DNA from: Xylanimonas oleitrophica
Lineage (GTDB): Bacteria; Actinomycetota; Actinomycetes; Actinomycetales; Cellulomonadaceae
Reading direction: 5' to 3'
Length of the DNA: 64,000 bases
Assembly: GCF_003244315.1 (NCBI RefSeq)
Contig: NZ_QKWH01000001.1
Location: 372,001-436,000 of the forward strand
The translations under genes and the position numbers were made by a program. Position 1 is the first letter of the stretch. Each line of letters starts with the position of its first letter. The notes beneath the pieces are model-generated. The model was given only the letters and a program-made list of their open reading frames with translations, searched no databases and was not told the origin of the DNA. Shown piece after piece: positions 17,734 to 26,515 of this stretch.

Positions 17734-18774
17734 GTGAACCGACCCCGACCCGCGCGCGACGAGCTCGTGCGCCCCGCCGTGACGCCGGGCGACGCCCACC
17801 CGGCCGCCGAGGGGGCCACGGACCCGCGGGTGGGCGCCCGGTTGACCGTCGCGGTGCTGGTGGCGGTGGGCAGCGGTGCGCTCATCTCGCTGCAGGGCCG
17901 ACTCAACGGCGACCTCGCCACGGCGGGGACGGGGCCGGTGCTCGCCACGTGGTTCTCGTACGTGGGCACGCTCCTGGCAGCCGTGCTGCTCGTGGTGGCC
18001 CGACGGCGTGTGGCGGTCACCGTCAGCCTGCTGCGCGGCGCGGCCGCCTGGTGGTGGTTCGCGGTGGGGTTGTGCAGCGTCCCGTTGGTGGTGGCGATGT
18101 CCGCGGGCATCCCGCTGGTGGGCGTGGCGGTGGCGTCCGTGTGCACGGTCGCAGGGCAGACGATCGCGGGCCTGGCCCTGGACGCGCGCGGCGTCGCCGT
18201 GCCGGCCCCGATCCGGTTGTCGCCGCGGCGGCTCCTGGCGGGCGCGCTGGCGCTGGCGGGCCTGGGGTTCGCGGTGCTGGGCGGCGCGTCGGCGTCGGGT
18301 GCGGGCTGGCCGGTGGTGGTCGCGGTGGCGGCGTTGTTCCTGAGCGGTGCGCTGCTGTGCGTCCAGCAGGTGGGCAACGGACGGGTGACGCACCTGACGG
18401 GCGACCCGGTGCTGGCCACGCTGACGTCGGTCACCGGCGGCCTGGTGGGCATCTCGGCGGTGTGCGCCGTGCTGGTGCCGTTCGGGCTGCTCGACGGCGT
18501 ACGTCTGCCGTCGCAGTGGTGGCTGTACCTGGGCGGCCCGCTGGGCACCCTGATCACGATCGCGGCGGCGTACGCGGTGCGCCACCTGGGCACGTTCGTG
18601 CTGACCATCACCGTGGTCAGCGGGCAGATGGTGATGGCCCTGGGCCTGGACGTGCTGGGCGTGGTGCCCGTGCGATGGCCGACGCTGGTGGCCACGACGG
18701 CGGTGGCGGTCGCCGCGCTCCTGGTGGTGCAGCGGCCGAGGCGGGCGGGCGCCCGGAGGGCGGCCCGCCGGTAG
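17734..18774 (+). CDS. DMT-superfamily transporter (DUF606/YdcZ type)
   Basis: A 346-residue integral membrane protein with about ten hydrophobic helices in two similar halves. The DUF606 hallmark LQGRLNGDLA occurs near the start of half one with ATWFSYVGTL after it, and CVQQVGNGRV marks the matching place in half two. Fused two-domain DUF606 proteins are predicted drug/metabolite exporters; substrate unknown. The ~35-residue polar N-terminus is long for the family, so the true start could be a little downstream. Confidence 0.82.
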   Translation: MNRPRPARDELVRPAVTPGDAHPAAEGATDPRVGARLTVAVLVAVGSGALISLQGRLNGDLATAGTGPVLATWFSYVGTLLAAVLLVVARRRVAVTVSLLRGAAAWWWFAVGLCSVPLVVAMSAGIPLVGVAVASVCTVAGQTIAGLALDARGVAVPAPIRLSPRRLLAGALALAGLGFAVLGGASASGAGWPVVVAVAALFLSGALLCVQQVGNGRVTHLTGDPVLATLTSVTGGLVGISAVCAVLVPFGLLDGVRLPSQWWLYLGGPLGTLITIAAAYAVRHLGTFVLTITVVSGQMVMALGLDVLGVVPVRWPTLVATTAVAVAALLVVQRPRRAGARRAARR

Positions 18775-18866
18775 TGCCGGCCGTCTGCCGACGAGGCCGG
18801 ACCAGCGGGCACGCGACCACGGTGCCAGGGGAGCTGTGGCCTCCACCACATCGCTAGGGTGGCCGC

Positions 18867-20663
18867 GTGGCTGCTCCGCCGACCGACCCGAACCTCGGAC
18901 TCGTCCCTGCTCCCGCGACGGCGAGCGGGGGAGAGGGCTCCGTGGTGGTGCCCGACGGGACCCCGCTTGTCTGCGCGCCCGAGCTCGCGCCGGCGGCGCG
19001 CTGGTGGCGGCGAGTGATCGACGAGGCGTTCGCCGTCACGCTCCTCCCGGTGCAGGCACCCGCTCAGGCACCGGTCCGGCCACCGGCTCAGGCGCCGGCT
19101 CGGCTCCCGGCGGGCGGTACCGCCGTCGTCCTCGACCTGGACCCGGCGCTGCCGGTGGGCGGCTACCGGCTCGAGACCGGCGGGCGCACCGCCCTCGTGC
19201 ACGCCGCGTGCGCCGACCTCGCCGGGGCGCACGCCGCCGCCCAGACGCTGCGCCAGCTCGCCGGCCCGCAGGCGTTCCGCCGGGCGGCGTCCGGAGCGCC
19301 GCTGGTGCTGCCCGTGGGCACGGTGCAGGACGCACCGAGGTTCCCCTGGCGCGGTGTGCTGCTCGACGTCGCCCGCCACTTCCTGCCCAAGGCGGACGTG
19401 CTGCGCTTCGTGGACCTGGCCGCCGCCCACCACCTCAACGTCCTGCAGCTGCACCTGACGGACGACCAGGGCTGGCGCGTCGAGATCGAGCGGTACCCCC
19501 GGCTGACCGAGGTCGGCGGCTGGCGGCGCGAGTCCACCGTCGGCACGTGGCGCACCGGCACGCCGGACGGGCAGCCGCACGGCGGCTGGTACACCAAGTC
19601 CGACCTGCGCGAGATCGTCGCCTACGCCCGCGAGCGCGGGGTCACCGTGGTGCCCGAGATCGACGTGCCCGGCCACGTCGAGGCAGCCGTCGCCGCCTAC
19701 CCCGAGCTGGGCACGCGCAAGGTGCCGCACGAGGTACGGACCACGTGGGGCGTCAGCACGGACGTGCTCGACCCGTCCCCGGAGGCGCTCGCGTTCTTCC
19801 GCGACGTGCTCGACGAGGTCTGCGAGGTGTTCGACGCGCCCTGGGTGGCCCTCGGTGGCGACGAGGTGCCCACGACGCTCTGGCGCGCCAGCCCCCAGGT
19901 CGTCGCGCGGGCCGCTCGGCTCGGCCTCGTGGACGATGCGGGTGAGCCGGACGTCGCCCGCCTGCACGGCTGGTTCCTGGCGCGCCTCGCCGCGCACCTG
20001 CGCGCCCACGGGCGGCGTGCGGTCGTGTGGGACGAGGCCTTCGGGCCGGACCTTCCCGCCGACGCCGTGGTCACCTGCTGGCGCGGGTGGGCGGTCGGGG
20101 CACGGGCGCTCGCGGCCGGGCACGACGTGGTGATGGCGCCGGAGCAGTCCGTCTACCTCGACCACCGCCAGTCCGACCACCCCGGCGAACCCGTGCCCGT
20201 GGGGTTCGTGCGCACCCTCGAGGACGTGCACGGCTTCGAGCCGTTCCCCGCGGGGATGGACGTGCCGGACGGGCCCGGGCGGCTGCTCGGGGTGCAGGCG
20301 CAGGTGTGGACCGAGCACCTCGACTCCGCCCGCCGGGTGGACTACGCCACCTTCCCGCGACTCGCCGCGTTCGCCGAGGCGGCCTGGACCAGCACCCTGC
20401 CGGGGCGGCGCGGTCCCTGTACGCCCGCCACCACGGCGTTCGTCGAGCGGCTCCGGCGCGACCACCTGCCACGCCTGGACGCCGCCGGCGTGGAGCACCG
20501 CCCGCTCGACGGGCCCCGGCCCTGGCAGACCCGCCCGGGGGTGGCCGGCCACCCGCGCGACCTCGACGCCGAGCTCGCCGCGGGCGGCTGGGAGGGCGTC
20601 GGGGGCTGGGTCGAGGAGCCCGCACCGGCCGGAGCCCCTGACGACGGGAAGGACGGCGCATGA
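18867..20663 (+). CDS. beta-N-acetylhexosaminidase, GH20
   Basis: A 598-residue glycoside hydrolase of family 20. An N-terminal GH20b-like alpha/beta domain (to ~150) is followed by the TIM barrel from FPWRGVLLDVARHF; HLTDDQGWRVEI carries conserved substrate contacts and WVALGGDEVP the catalytic Asp-Glu pair. It removes terminal GlcNAc/GalNAc by substrate-assisted catalysis. No signal peptide is visible, so it probably acts in the cytoplasm on imported oligosaccharides. GTG 18867 follows TAGGGT by 6 nt. Its stop overlaps the start of the deacylase gene (ATGA), giving a coupled four-gene run. Confidence 0.93.
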   Translation: MAAPPTDPNLGLVPAPATASGGEGSVVVPDGTPLVCAPELAPAARWWRRVIDEAFAVTLLPVQAPAQAPVRPPAQAPARLPAGGTAVVLDLDPALPVGGYRLETGGRTALVHAACADLAGAHAAAQTLRQLAGPQAFRRAASGAPLVLPVGTVQDAPRFPWRGVLLDVARHFLPKADVLRFVDLAAAHHLNVLQLHLTDDQGWRVEIERYPRLTEVGGWRRESTVGTWRTGTPDGQPHGGWYTKSDLREIVAYARERGVTVVPEIDVPGHVEAAVAAYPELGTRKVPHEVRTTWGVSTDVLDPSPEALAFFRDVLDEVCEVFDAPWVALGGDEVPTTLWRASPQVVARAARLGLVDDAGEPDVARLHGWFLARLAAHLRAHGRRAVVWDEAFGPDLPADAVVTCWRGWAVGARALAAGHDVVMAPEQSVYLDHRQSDHPGEPVPVGFVRTLEDVHGFEPFPAGMDVPDGPGRLLGVQAQVWTEHLDSARRVDYATFPRLAAFAEAAWTSTLPGRRGPCTPATTAFVERLRRDHLPRLDAAGVEHRPLDGPRPWQTRPGVAGHPRDLDAELAAGGWEGVGGWVEEPAPAGAPDDGKDGA

Positions 20664-22375
20664 CGGACCTCGTGGTGCGCGGCGCCCTGCTCCCGCAGCC
20701 CGACCGCGGCCTGAGCGCCCCGCACGACCTGCACCTGGCCGGCGGCCGGGTCTCCGCCGTCGTGCCCTCCGGCAGGCCCGCGCCGCCGGGCGTCCGGGTG
20801 CTGGACGCGGGCGGACGCGTCGCCGTGCCGGGGTTCGTGGACGCCCACGTGCACGGCGCCGCCGCCGTGCTCGACCCGGACGTGCAGCTGGCGATGCTGC
20901 GCCAGGGCGTCACCAGCATCGTCGTCGGGCAGGACGGCGTGGGTTTCGCCCCGTCGGACGAGCGCACCTGCGCCTGGGCGGCGCAATACTTCGCCGGGAT
21001 CGACGGCGTCCACCCGACCTTCCGCGGCGGCAGCGTCGCCGAGCTGCTGGCCACGTACGACGGCACGACGGCGGTCAACGTGGCCACGCTCGTCCCGCAC
21101 GGCACCGTGCGCCTCCTCGTCATGGGAGCCGCCCAGCGGCCCGCGACGGCCGACGAGACCGGCCGCATGGCCGCGATCGTGGGGCAGGCGCTCGACGACG
21201 GCGCCGTCGGCCTCTCCACCGGGCTCGAGTACGTCCCCGCCGCCTGGGCCGACGAGGCCGAGCTCGTGGCCCTCGCCCGGGTGGTGGCGGAGCGCGGGCT
21301 GCCGCACGTCTCCCACATGCGCGGCTACGAGGCCGCCGCCCCCACGGCCTTCGCCGAGCTGGTGCGCATCGCCCGCGCCACGGGCGTGGCCACGCACGTC
21401 TCCCACCTTCACGGTCCCTCCGACGCGCTGGGCGCGATGGTCGAGGATGCCGGCCTGGCCGGTCTCGACGTCACCTTCGACTCCTACCCCTACCTGCGGG
21501 GCTGCTCGATCCTCGCCATGGTGGCCCTGCCCACCTGGCTCCCGCTCGCCGACCCGGACGCGACCCTCGCGGCGCTCACCGGCCCCGCCACGGCCGACCG
21601 CCTGCACGCGCACCTGGCCACGCTCGACGACCTGTGGCCCCGCACCACGCTCGCCTGGGTGCCGGGCACAGACCCGGTGACGGGGGAGGCGCTGCGCTGG
21701 GCGGAGGGGCTCACGGTGCCGCAGGTGGCCGAGGGCCTCGGTGTGCGGCCTGCCGACGCGGCGCTGCGCCTGCTGGTCGCCTCCCGGCTGCGCGCCTCGT
21801 GCGTGTTCGCGCAGCCGCCCACCAACAGCGCCGAGTCGGTGCGCGTGCTGGCCGACCACCCGGCGCAGGTCGCCGGGTCCGACGCGATCTACGCGCCGTT
21901 CGGCCTCGCGGCCGAGGCGGGCGGCGAGGTGGGGGGCGGCGGGTTCCCGCACCCGCGCGGCTGGGGCGCCTTCGCCCGGTTGCTGGCGGGCCGGGTGCTG
22001 GGGCGCGCCACCGACCTGCACGACGGCGCCGGGGCCGACCTGCTCGGCCTGCCCGGCCCGCAGGAGGAGGCGGTCCCACGGTGGAGCTGGGCCGACGCCG
22101 TCGAGCACATGTCTGCCCGTGCGGCGCGCCGGTTCCGGCTGGCGGGGCACGGCTCGCTCGCGCCCGGGGCCGCGGGCGACGTCGTGCTCGTCGACCCGCA
22201 GGCCGTGCAGGACCAGGCCACGTACGCCGACCCGCGCCGGCCGGCGTCGGGCATCGACGACGTCGTGGTGGCGGGGGTGCCCGTGCTCGCCCGCGGCCGG
22301 CTCACCGGGGCGACACCGGGACGGCCGCTGCGGCCGGCGCCCGTGGGCGTCCCGCGGGCGCCGGGACGCCAGTAG
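20660..22375 (+). CDS. amidohydrolase of the N-acyl-D-amino-acid deacylase family
   Basis: A 571-residue TIM-barrel amidohydrolase. PGFVDAHVHG supplies the HxH metal ligands, HVSHMRGY and THVSHLHG further histidines, AGSDAIYAP the catalytic Asp, and FPHPRGWGAFARLL the C-terminal family signature. The position usually occupied by the metal-binding Cys of D-aminoacylase (NCG) is QDG here (VVGQDGVGFAP), and the usual SHLK is SHLH, so specificity may differ from D-aminoacylases. Related to NagA in fold; with no nagA in the window it could act on an N-acetylated sugar or peptide, but this is inference. Coupled to GH20. Confidence 0.82.
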   Translation: MTDLVVRGALLPQPDRGLSAPHDLHLAGGRVSAVVPSGRPAPPGVRVLDAGGRVAVPGFVDAHVHGAAAVLDPDVQLAMLRQGVTSIVVGQDGVGFAPSDERTCAWAAQYFAGIDGVHPTFRGGSVAELLATYDGTTAVNVATLVPHGTVRLLVMGAAQRPATADETGRMAAIVGQALDDGAVGLSTGLEYVPAAWADEAELVALARVVAERGLPHVSHMRGYEAAAPTAFAELVRIARATGVATHVSHLHGPSDALGAMVEDAGLAGLDVTFDSYPYLRGCSILAMVALPTWLPLADPDATLAALTGPATADRLHAHLATLDDLWPRTTLAWVPGTDPVTGEALRWAEGLTVPQVAEGLGVRPADAALRLLVASRLRASCVFAQPPTNSAESVRVLADHPAQVAGSDAIYAPFGLAAEAGGEVGGGGFPHPRGWGAFARLLAGRVLGRATDLHDGAGADLLGLPGPQEEAVPRWSWADAVEHMSARAARRFRLAGHGSLAPGAAGDVVLVDPQAVQDQATYADPRRPASGIDDVVVAGVPVLARGRLTGATPGRPLRPAPVGVPRAPGRQ

Positions 22376-22385
22376 GGTCGCTCGC

Positions 22386-23588
22386 GTGACCCGGATCGAC
22401 GACCCCGCGTACTCCTGGCCCCTCCTGACGCTCGACGACGACGCGCTGGAGCACAACCTCGCCACCGTGGCGGCCGCCGTCGCCGCGGCGGGTGCCGAGC
22501 ACGCTCCGCACGTGAAGACGGCGATGTCCCGCGACCTGTTCGCCCGGCAGCTGGCTGCCGGCGCGTGGGGCGGCACCGTGGCGACGCCGGCGCAGCTGCG
22601 CACGCTGGTGCGCTGGGGGCTGCCCCGGGAGCGGGACGGCGTGCGGGCGCTGCTGGCGAACGAGCTCGTGGACCCGCGGGAGCTGGCGTGGCTGCGTGAG
22701 GTCCTCGACGCCGGTGCGGCCGCCGAGGTGTGGCTCTACGTCGACTCGGCGCGCGGCGTCGAGCTGCTCGCCCGCGCCTTCGCGGGCGCGTCGGCGGCGA
22801 CGACGGCGCGCCTGGGCGTGCTGGTCGAGCTCGGCGTGCCCGGCGGGCGGACGGGGGTGCGCGGTGTCGAGGCCGCCGTCGCGCTGGGTCGCGCCGTCCA
22901 CGACGCCGGTCTGCGGCTCGTCGGCGTGGCCGGCTACGAGGGACCCGTGGCCGCCGGCACGAGCGAGGCGGAGCTCGCCGCCGTCGGCGCGTGGTGCGCC
23001 GGGCTGCGCGAGGCGGCGGCGGGGGTGGCCGGCCTGGTCGAGGGGCCCGTCGTGCTCAGCGCGGGCGGCAGCGCGTTCGCCGACGTGGTGCTGCGCGAGC
23101 TCGTCGCGCCGGCAGGCGCCGCGACCCGGGTGGTGCTGCGGTCCGGCGCCTACGTCACGCACGACCACGGCCACTACGCGCGCACCGACCCGTGGACGCG
23201 GCTGGGCGCGGCCCCGCTGCGCCCGGCCATCACCGTGTGGGGCCAGGTGCTCTCGGTGCCCGAGCCGGGCCTCGTCGTGTGCGGCGTCGGACGGCGCGAC
23301 GTCTCGTACGACATCGACCTGCCCACGCCGCTCGCCGTCCGGCCCGTGGGGGAGGACGGACGCCTCGGCACCCCGCGGGAGCTCGCGGGCGCGCGGGTCA
23401 CCGCCCTCAACGACCAGCACGCCTACCTCGCCGTGACGGAAGACCAGGGGATCGAGCCCGGGGACGTCGTCGCCTTCGGCGTCTCGCACCCGTGCACCAC
23501 GCTCGACCGGTGGCGCACCGCAGTCGTCACGCGCGGCGACGCCGTCGTCGCGCACTACCCGCTCGACCTCCGGGAGGACCTCGCATGA
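22386..23588 (+). CDS. fold-type III PLP enzyme, D-serine dehydratase/D-threonine aldolase-like
   Basis: A 400-residue DSD1-like enzyme. The N-terminal alanine-racemase barrel has APHVKTAMS with the PLP lysine; AGGSAF binds the PLP phosphate; the C-terminal beta domain carries the metal pair His...SHPC. Relatives cleave D-threonine/D-beta-hydroxy amino acids or dehydrate D-serine. A RidA protein starts within its stop codon, which favours a dehydratase that releases 2-aminoacrylate (inference). GTG 22386 lies 7 nt after TAGGGT, whose first three bases are the stop of the deacylase, so an internal leaderless promoter is possible. Confidence 0.83.
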   Translation: MTRIDDPAYSWPLLTLDDDALEHNLATVAAAVAAAGAEHAPHVKTAMSRDLFARQLAAGAWGGTVATPAQLRTLVRWGLPRERDGVRALLANELVDPRELAWLREVLDAGAAAEVWLYVDSARGVELLARAFAGASAATTARLGVLVELGVPGGRTGVRGVEAAVALGRAVHDAGLRLVGVAGYEGPVAAGTSEAELAAVGAWCAGLREAAAGVAGLVEGPVVLSAGGSAFADVVLRELVAPAGAATRVVLRSGAYVTHDHGHYARTDPWTRLGAAPLRPAITVWGQVLSVPEPGLVVCGVGRRDVSYDIDLPTPLAVRPVGEDGRLGTPRELAGARVTALNDQHAYLAVTEDQGIEPGDVVAFGVSHPCTTLDRWRTAVVTRGDAVVAHYPLDLREDLA

Positions 23589-23989
23589 CCGTCAAGACCG
23601 CACTGTCCACCACCGGCGCGCCGGCGCCCGCGCACACCTTCCACCAGGGGGTGCGCAAGGGGCCGTTCGTCCAGGTGAGCGGTCAGGGCCCGCAGGACCC
23701 GGCCACGGGCGAGTACCTGTACCCGGGGGACGTGGCCGCCCAGACGACGCGCACGCTGGAGAACGTCCGTGCGATCGTCGAGGCCTCGGGCGCGACGTTC
23801 GACGACGTGGTGATGCTGCGGGTGTACCTGACGAAGCGCGAGGACTTCGCGGCGATGAACGAGGCCTACGGCGCCTTCGTGGCGGCGCACTCCCCGTCGG
23901 GCGTGCTGCCCAGCCGCACCACGGTGTTCGTGGGGCTGCCGCGCGAGGAGATGCTCGTGGAGATCGACGCCCTGGCTGTCGTGGACTGA
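23585..23989 (+). CDS. RidA/YjgF-family enamine deaminase
   Basis: A 134-residue RidA-family protein: QVSGQGPQDPATGE, TLENVRAIVEASGATFDDVV, RVYLTKREDF and PSRTTVFVGLP with the conserved arginine, and MLVEIDALAVV at the C-terminus. The family hydrolyses reactive enamine/imine intermediates such as 2-aminoacrylate made by PLP dehydratases. Its ATG overlaps the stop of the PLP enzyme (ATGA), an unusually direct pairing of a likely producer with its quencher. Confidence 0.9.
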   Translation: MTVKTALSTTGAPAPAHTFHQGVRKGPFVQVSGQGPQDPATGEYLYPGDVAAQTTRTLENVRAIVEASGATFDDVVMLRVYLTKREDFAAMNEAYGAFVAAHSPSGVLPSRTTVFVGLPREEMLVEIDALAVVD

Positions 23990-24037
23990 CACCGCCCGCC
24001 CCCGTGCCCGCCCGTGCCCTCGCTCTCGCCGTCAGCC

Positions 24038-25090
24038 TCAGGGGGCGGTGGGGGCGGGGGCCGAGCCGCTGCGACGGGCACGGACCTCGAGGAGGGCGCG
24101 CCACCCCAGGCGGCCGACGGCCAGGAGCACCCCTGCCGCCGCGGCCCACGGCAGCAGCGTGCCCACCACCACGAGCGCCCAGCGGCCGGCGACCACCAGC
24201 GCCTCCCAGCCTGCGCTGAGCCCGCCCAGGAACCCGGGCGGGGGAGGCGCGGTCGCGGCCAGCGCGCTCGCGTCCGCGGTGATCCAGACCTCGAGCGTGG
24301 ACATCGCGACCTGCTCGCTGAGCGACGCCCGCCGGGAGCGCAGCGCGTCGAGCTCGGCCTGGCGGTCGGAGAGCTCCTTCTCGACGCGCAGCAGGTCGGC
24401 GGTGTCGGCGGCCTGGACCATGAGCTCCCGCAGCCGGTCGGTGGACGTGGTGAGGGCGGCGACGCGGGCGTCGAGGTCGCGTCCGGTGGCGGTGACGTCC
24501 TCCCTGGTGACGGAGACGTCGGCGACCTCACCGAGATCGGCCAGGGCGTCGACGGTGCGGCTCACATGATCGGCCGGCAGGCGCAGCACGAGCGTGGCGC
24601 TGGGTGCGGTGGAGGGGGATCCGCGCCGTTCCTCGCGGCTCTCGACGTGCCCTCCGGCCTCCTCGGTGAGCACGGAGAGCCGCTGGGCGGCGGCGGCCGG
24701 GTCGGCGGAGACGACGGAGGCGGTGCCGCGGGTGATCACCTCGCGGGCGGTCTCCTCGGCGGTGCCGTGGACGGCGCCCTCGGGGCCCGTGCCCTCGGCG
24801 GCCTCGGGAGCAGCGGCGCCGGTGGCCGGGGTCTCAGCGGTGTCGGCGGTGCCGGCGGCTGCGGCGTCGGGCGCTCCGGCAGAGGCGTGGTGCTGGACCA
24901 CCGCGCCGCCCGGGGCGACGTGGTCGCCGGCGAGGCTCTCGGCGGCACCGTGCGGCGGGGCGCCGCAGGCGGCGGTGACGGTGACGAGGGAGACGGCCAG
25001 GAGCAGGGCTGCCGAGGCCCGGGCAGCGGCCTCGCGGGGGCGGGCTGCCGCCCGGGTGCTGCCGGTCGGAGCGGTGCGGGGGGTGCTCAT
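24038..25090 (-). CDS. DUF4349 lipoprotein
   Basis: A 350-residue DUF4349 protein. N-terminal signal with lipobox (VTVTAACG, Cys at ~42), an Ala-rich linker to ~115, the DUF4349 beta/coiled-coil domain (ADPAAAAQRLSVLTEEAGG, KELSDRQAELDALRSR, then LEVWIT) and a C-terminal membrane helix (WALVVVGTLLPWAAAAGVLL). Lipid-anchored and membrane-spanning at the far end; function not known for the family. It lies between the RidA operon and the ROK regulator, divergent from the latter. Confidence 0.82.
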   Translation of the reverse strand: MSTPRTAPTGSTRAAARPREAAARASAALLLAVSLVTVTAACGAPPHGAAESLAGDHVAPGGAVVQHHASAGAPDAAAAGTADTAETPATGAAAPEAAEGTGPEGAVHGTAEETAREVITRGTASVVSADPAAAAQRLSVLTEEAGGHVESREERRGSPSTAPSATLVLRLPADHVSRTVDALADLGEVADVSVTREDVTATGRDLDARVAALTTSTDRLRELMVQAADTADLLRVEKELSDRQAELDALRSRRASLSEQVAMSTLEVWITADASALAATAPPPPGFLGGLSAGWEALVVAGRWALVVVGTLLPWAAAAGVLLAVGRLGWRALLEVRARRSGSAPAPTAP

Positions 25091-25186
25091 GCCCTGTCTG
25101 TGTCGTGGGCGGGAGAGGCTTGCGACGGCCGTGTTTCGAGGCGGTCACGATTCGGCATCGGCGTCGACAGGGTATGGACCGACCTT

Positions 25187-25210
25187 GGTTAAGCCGCTTT
25201 ACTAACAAAC
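25187..25210 (+). promoter_or_regulatory. AT-rich candidate ROK operator/promoter
   Basis: GTTAAGCCGCTTTACTAAC followed by AAAC directly abuts the ATG of the ROK gene. It is a marked AT island in a GC-rich background, with imperfect symmetry (GTTA...TAAC). No Shine-Dalgarno fits between it and the ATG, so the transcript may be leaderless and the motif may be both promoter and autoregulatory operator. By-eye inference only. Confidence 0.4.
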
Positions 25211-26365
25211 ATGTCCGCGACGACCGGTACCGGCGCCACCCGGCGAGCACTCGGGTTCGGCCTGCGTGCCACCGCCAAGGTGCTCCCCGAGCACACCCGC
25301 GCCCACAACCGCGCGATGGTGCTCCAGCACCTGTTCCACGCAGGCCCCACCTCGCGCGCCGACCTCGCCCGCGCCACCTCCCTCACTCGCGTCACCATCT
25401 CCGACCTCGTGAGCGTGCTCATCGCGGAAGGGCTCGTGGAAGAGCTGGGCGTGCAGCGCGGGGGAGGGGTCGGCAAGCCGGCGATGCTCGTCGGGATGCG
25501 CACCCACGCGTTCCAGATCGTGGCCGTCGACCTGTCGGACGACACCGTGATGCGCGGTGCCGTGCTCACCCTGACCGGCGAGGCCGTGGAGCGCCGCTGC
25601 CTGGAGGTGGACGACCGCACCGGCGACGAGCTCGTCGACCTGGTGGAGGAGTTCACGCGCGGGCTCCTCGACGCCGCGACCCAGCCGGTCGTCGGCGTCG
25701 GCATCGGGTCGCCCGGTGTCATCGACGTCGACGGGCGCGTGCTCGAGGCCCCCAACCGCCGCTGGACCGACCTGCCGCTCGCCGCGCTCCTGTCGGAGCG
25801 CCTCGACCTGCCCGTCCACGTCGCCAACGACGCCGACGTCGCAGCCCTGGGGGAGTACACCTTCGGCGGCGCCGAAGGCTCCATGCTGCTGGTCGCCGTC
25901 GGCCAGGGCGTCGGTGCCGGCGTCATGGTCGACGGCGCGCGCGTCCACGGCGTGCGTCACGCGGCCGGCGAGCTCGGCCACGTCACCGTCGCCGACGACG
26001 GTCTGCCGTGCGCCTGCGGACGCCGCGGCTGCCTCGAGACCCTGCTCTCCGCCCCGGCCCTGCGCCGTGCCGTCGCCGGCCTCGACACCGAGGCGGCCGA
26101 CGTGGCGCTCGCCGCCGTGGGCCGCACGCTCGGAGTCACGCTCGCCCCCGTGGTCTCCGCCCTGAACCTCGGCGAGGTGCTGCTCAGCGGCCCTGCCGAC
26201 CTGCTCGACGGCGCCCTGCGCGAGGCGGCCGAGGCCGCCGTCGTCGAGCGCACCATGCCCGCCGTCCACACCGGCCTGCGTGTGCGGATGGCGACCCTCG
26301 ACGAGGACGTGGTGCTCTCGGGCGCCGCCGTGCTCGTCCTCGCCGCCCAGCTGGGGATCTCGTGA
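25211..26365 (+). CDS. ROK-family transcriptional repressor
   Basis: A 384-residue ROK regulator (NagC/XylR type). The N-terminal winged helix-turn-helix spans ~residues 30-80 (RAMVLQHLFHAGPTSRADLA, TRVTISDLVSVLIAEGLV). The ROK domain follows: GVGIGSPGVID, HVANDADVAALGEY, the substrate/metal region AAGELGHV and the zinc motif CACGRRGCLE. The ATPase DxGGT motif is absent (AVDLSDDTV), as in regulators. Directly upstream of a sugar ABC importer, kinase and nagB, which it probably represses until an amino sugar or its phosphate binds. Confidence 0.9.
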   Translation: MSATTGTGATRRALGFGLRATAKVLPEHTRAHNRAMVLQHLFHAGPTSRADLARATSLTRVTISDLVSVLIAEGLVEELGVQRGGGVGKPAMLVGMRTHAFQIVAVDLSDDTVMRGAVLTLTGEAVERRCLEVDDRTGDELVDLVEEFTRGLLDAATQPVVGVGIGSPGVIDVDGRVLEAPNRRWTDLPLAALLSERLDLPVHVANDADVAALGEYTFGGAEGSMLLVAVGQGVGAGVMVDGARVHGVRHAAGELGHVTVADDGLPCACGRRGCLETLLSAPALRRAVAGLDTEAADVALAAVGRTLGVTLAPVVSALNLGEVLLSGPADLLDGALREAAEAAVVERTMPAVHTGLRVRMATLDEDVVLSGAAVLVLAAQLGIS

Positions 26366-26515
26366 CCCCGCCGGCCCGGCATCGTCCCTGACCCACGAAC
26401 GACCTCACCGACGACGACGTCACCACCCCGCCTGCGACGACGCAGGGAGCACCGCACGGTGCAGCGCCACCCGGCCGGCGGCACGCCGCCGGCACCAGCG
26501 AGAGGAACTACCCCA

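Noticed and set aside
17652-20552. A 966-codon open frame on the minus strand opposite the DMT transporter and GH20 genes
   Set aside because: Shadow of two genuine genes; no domain, no ribosome site, composition of an antisense frame.
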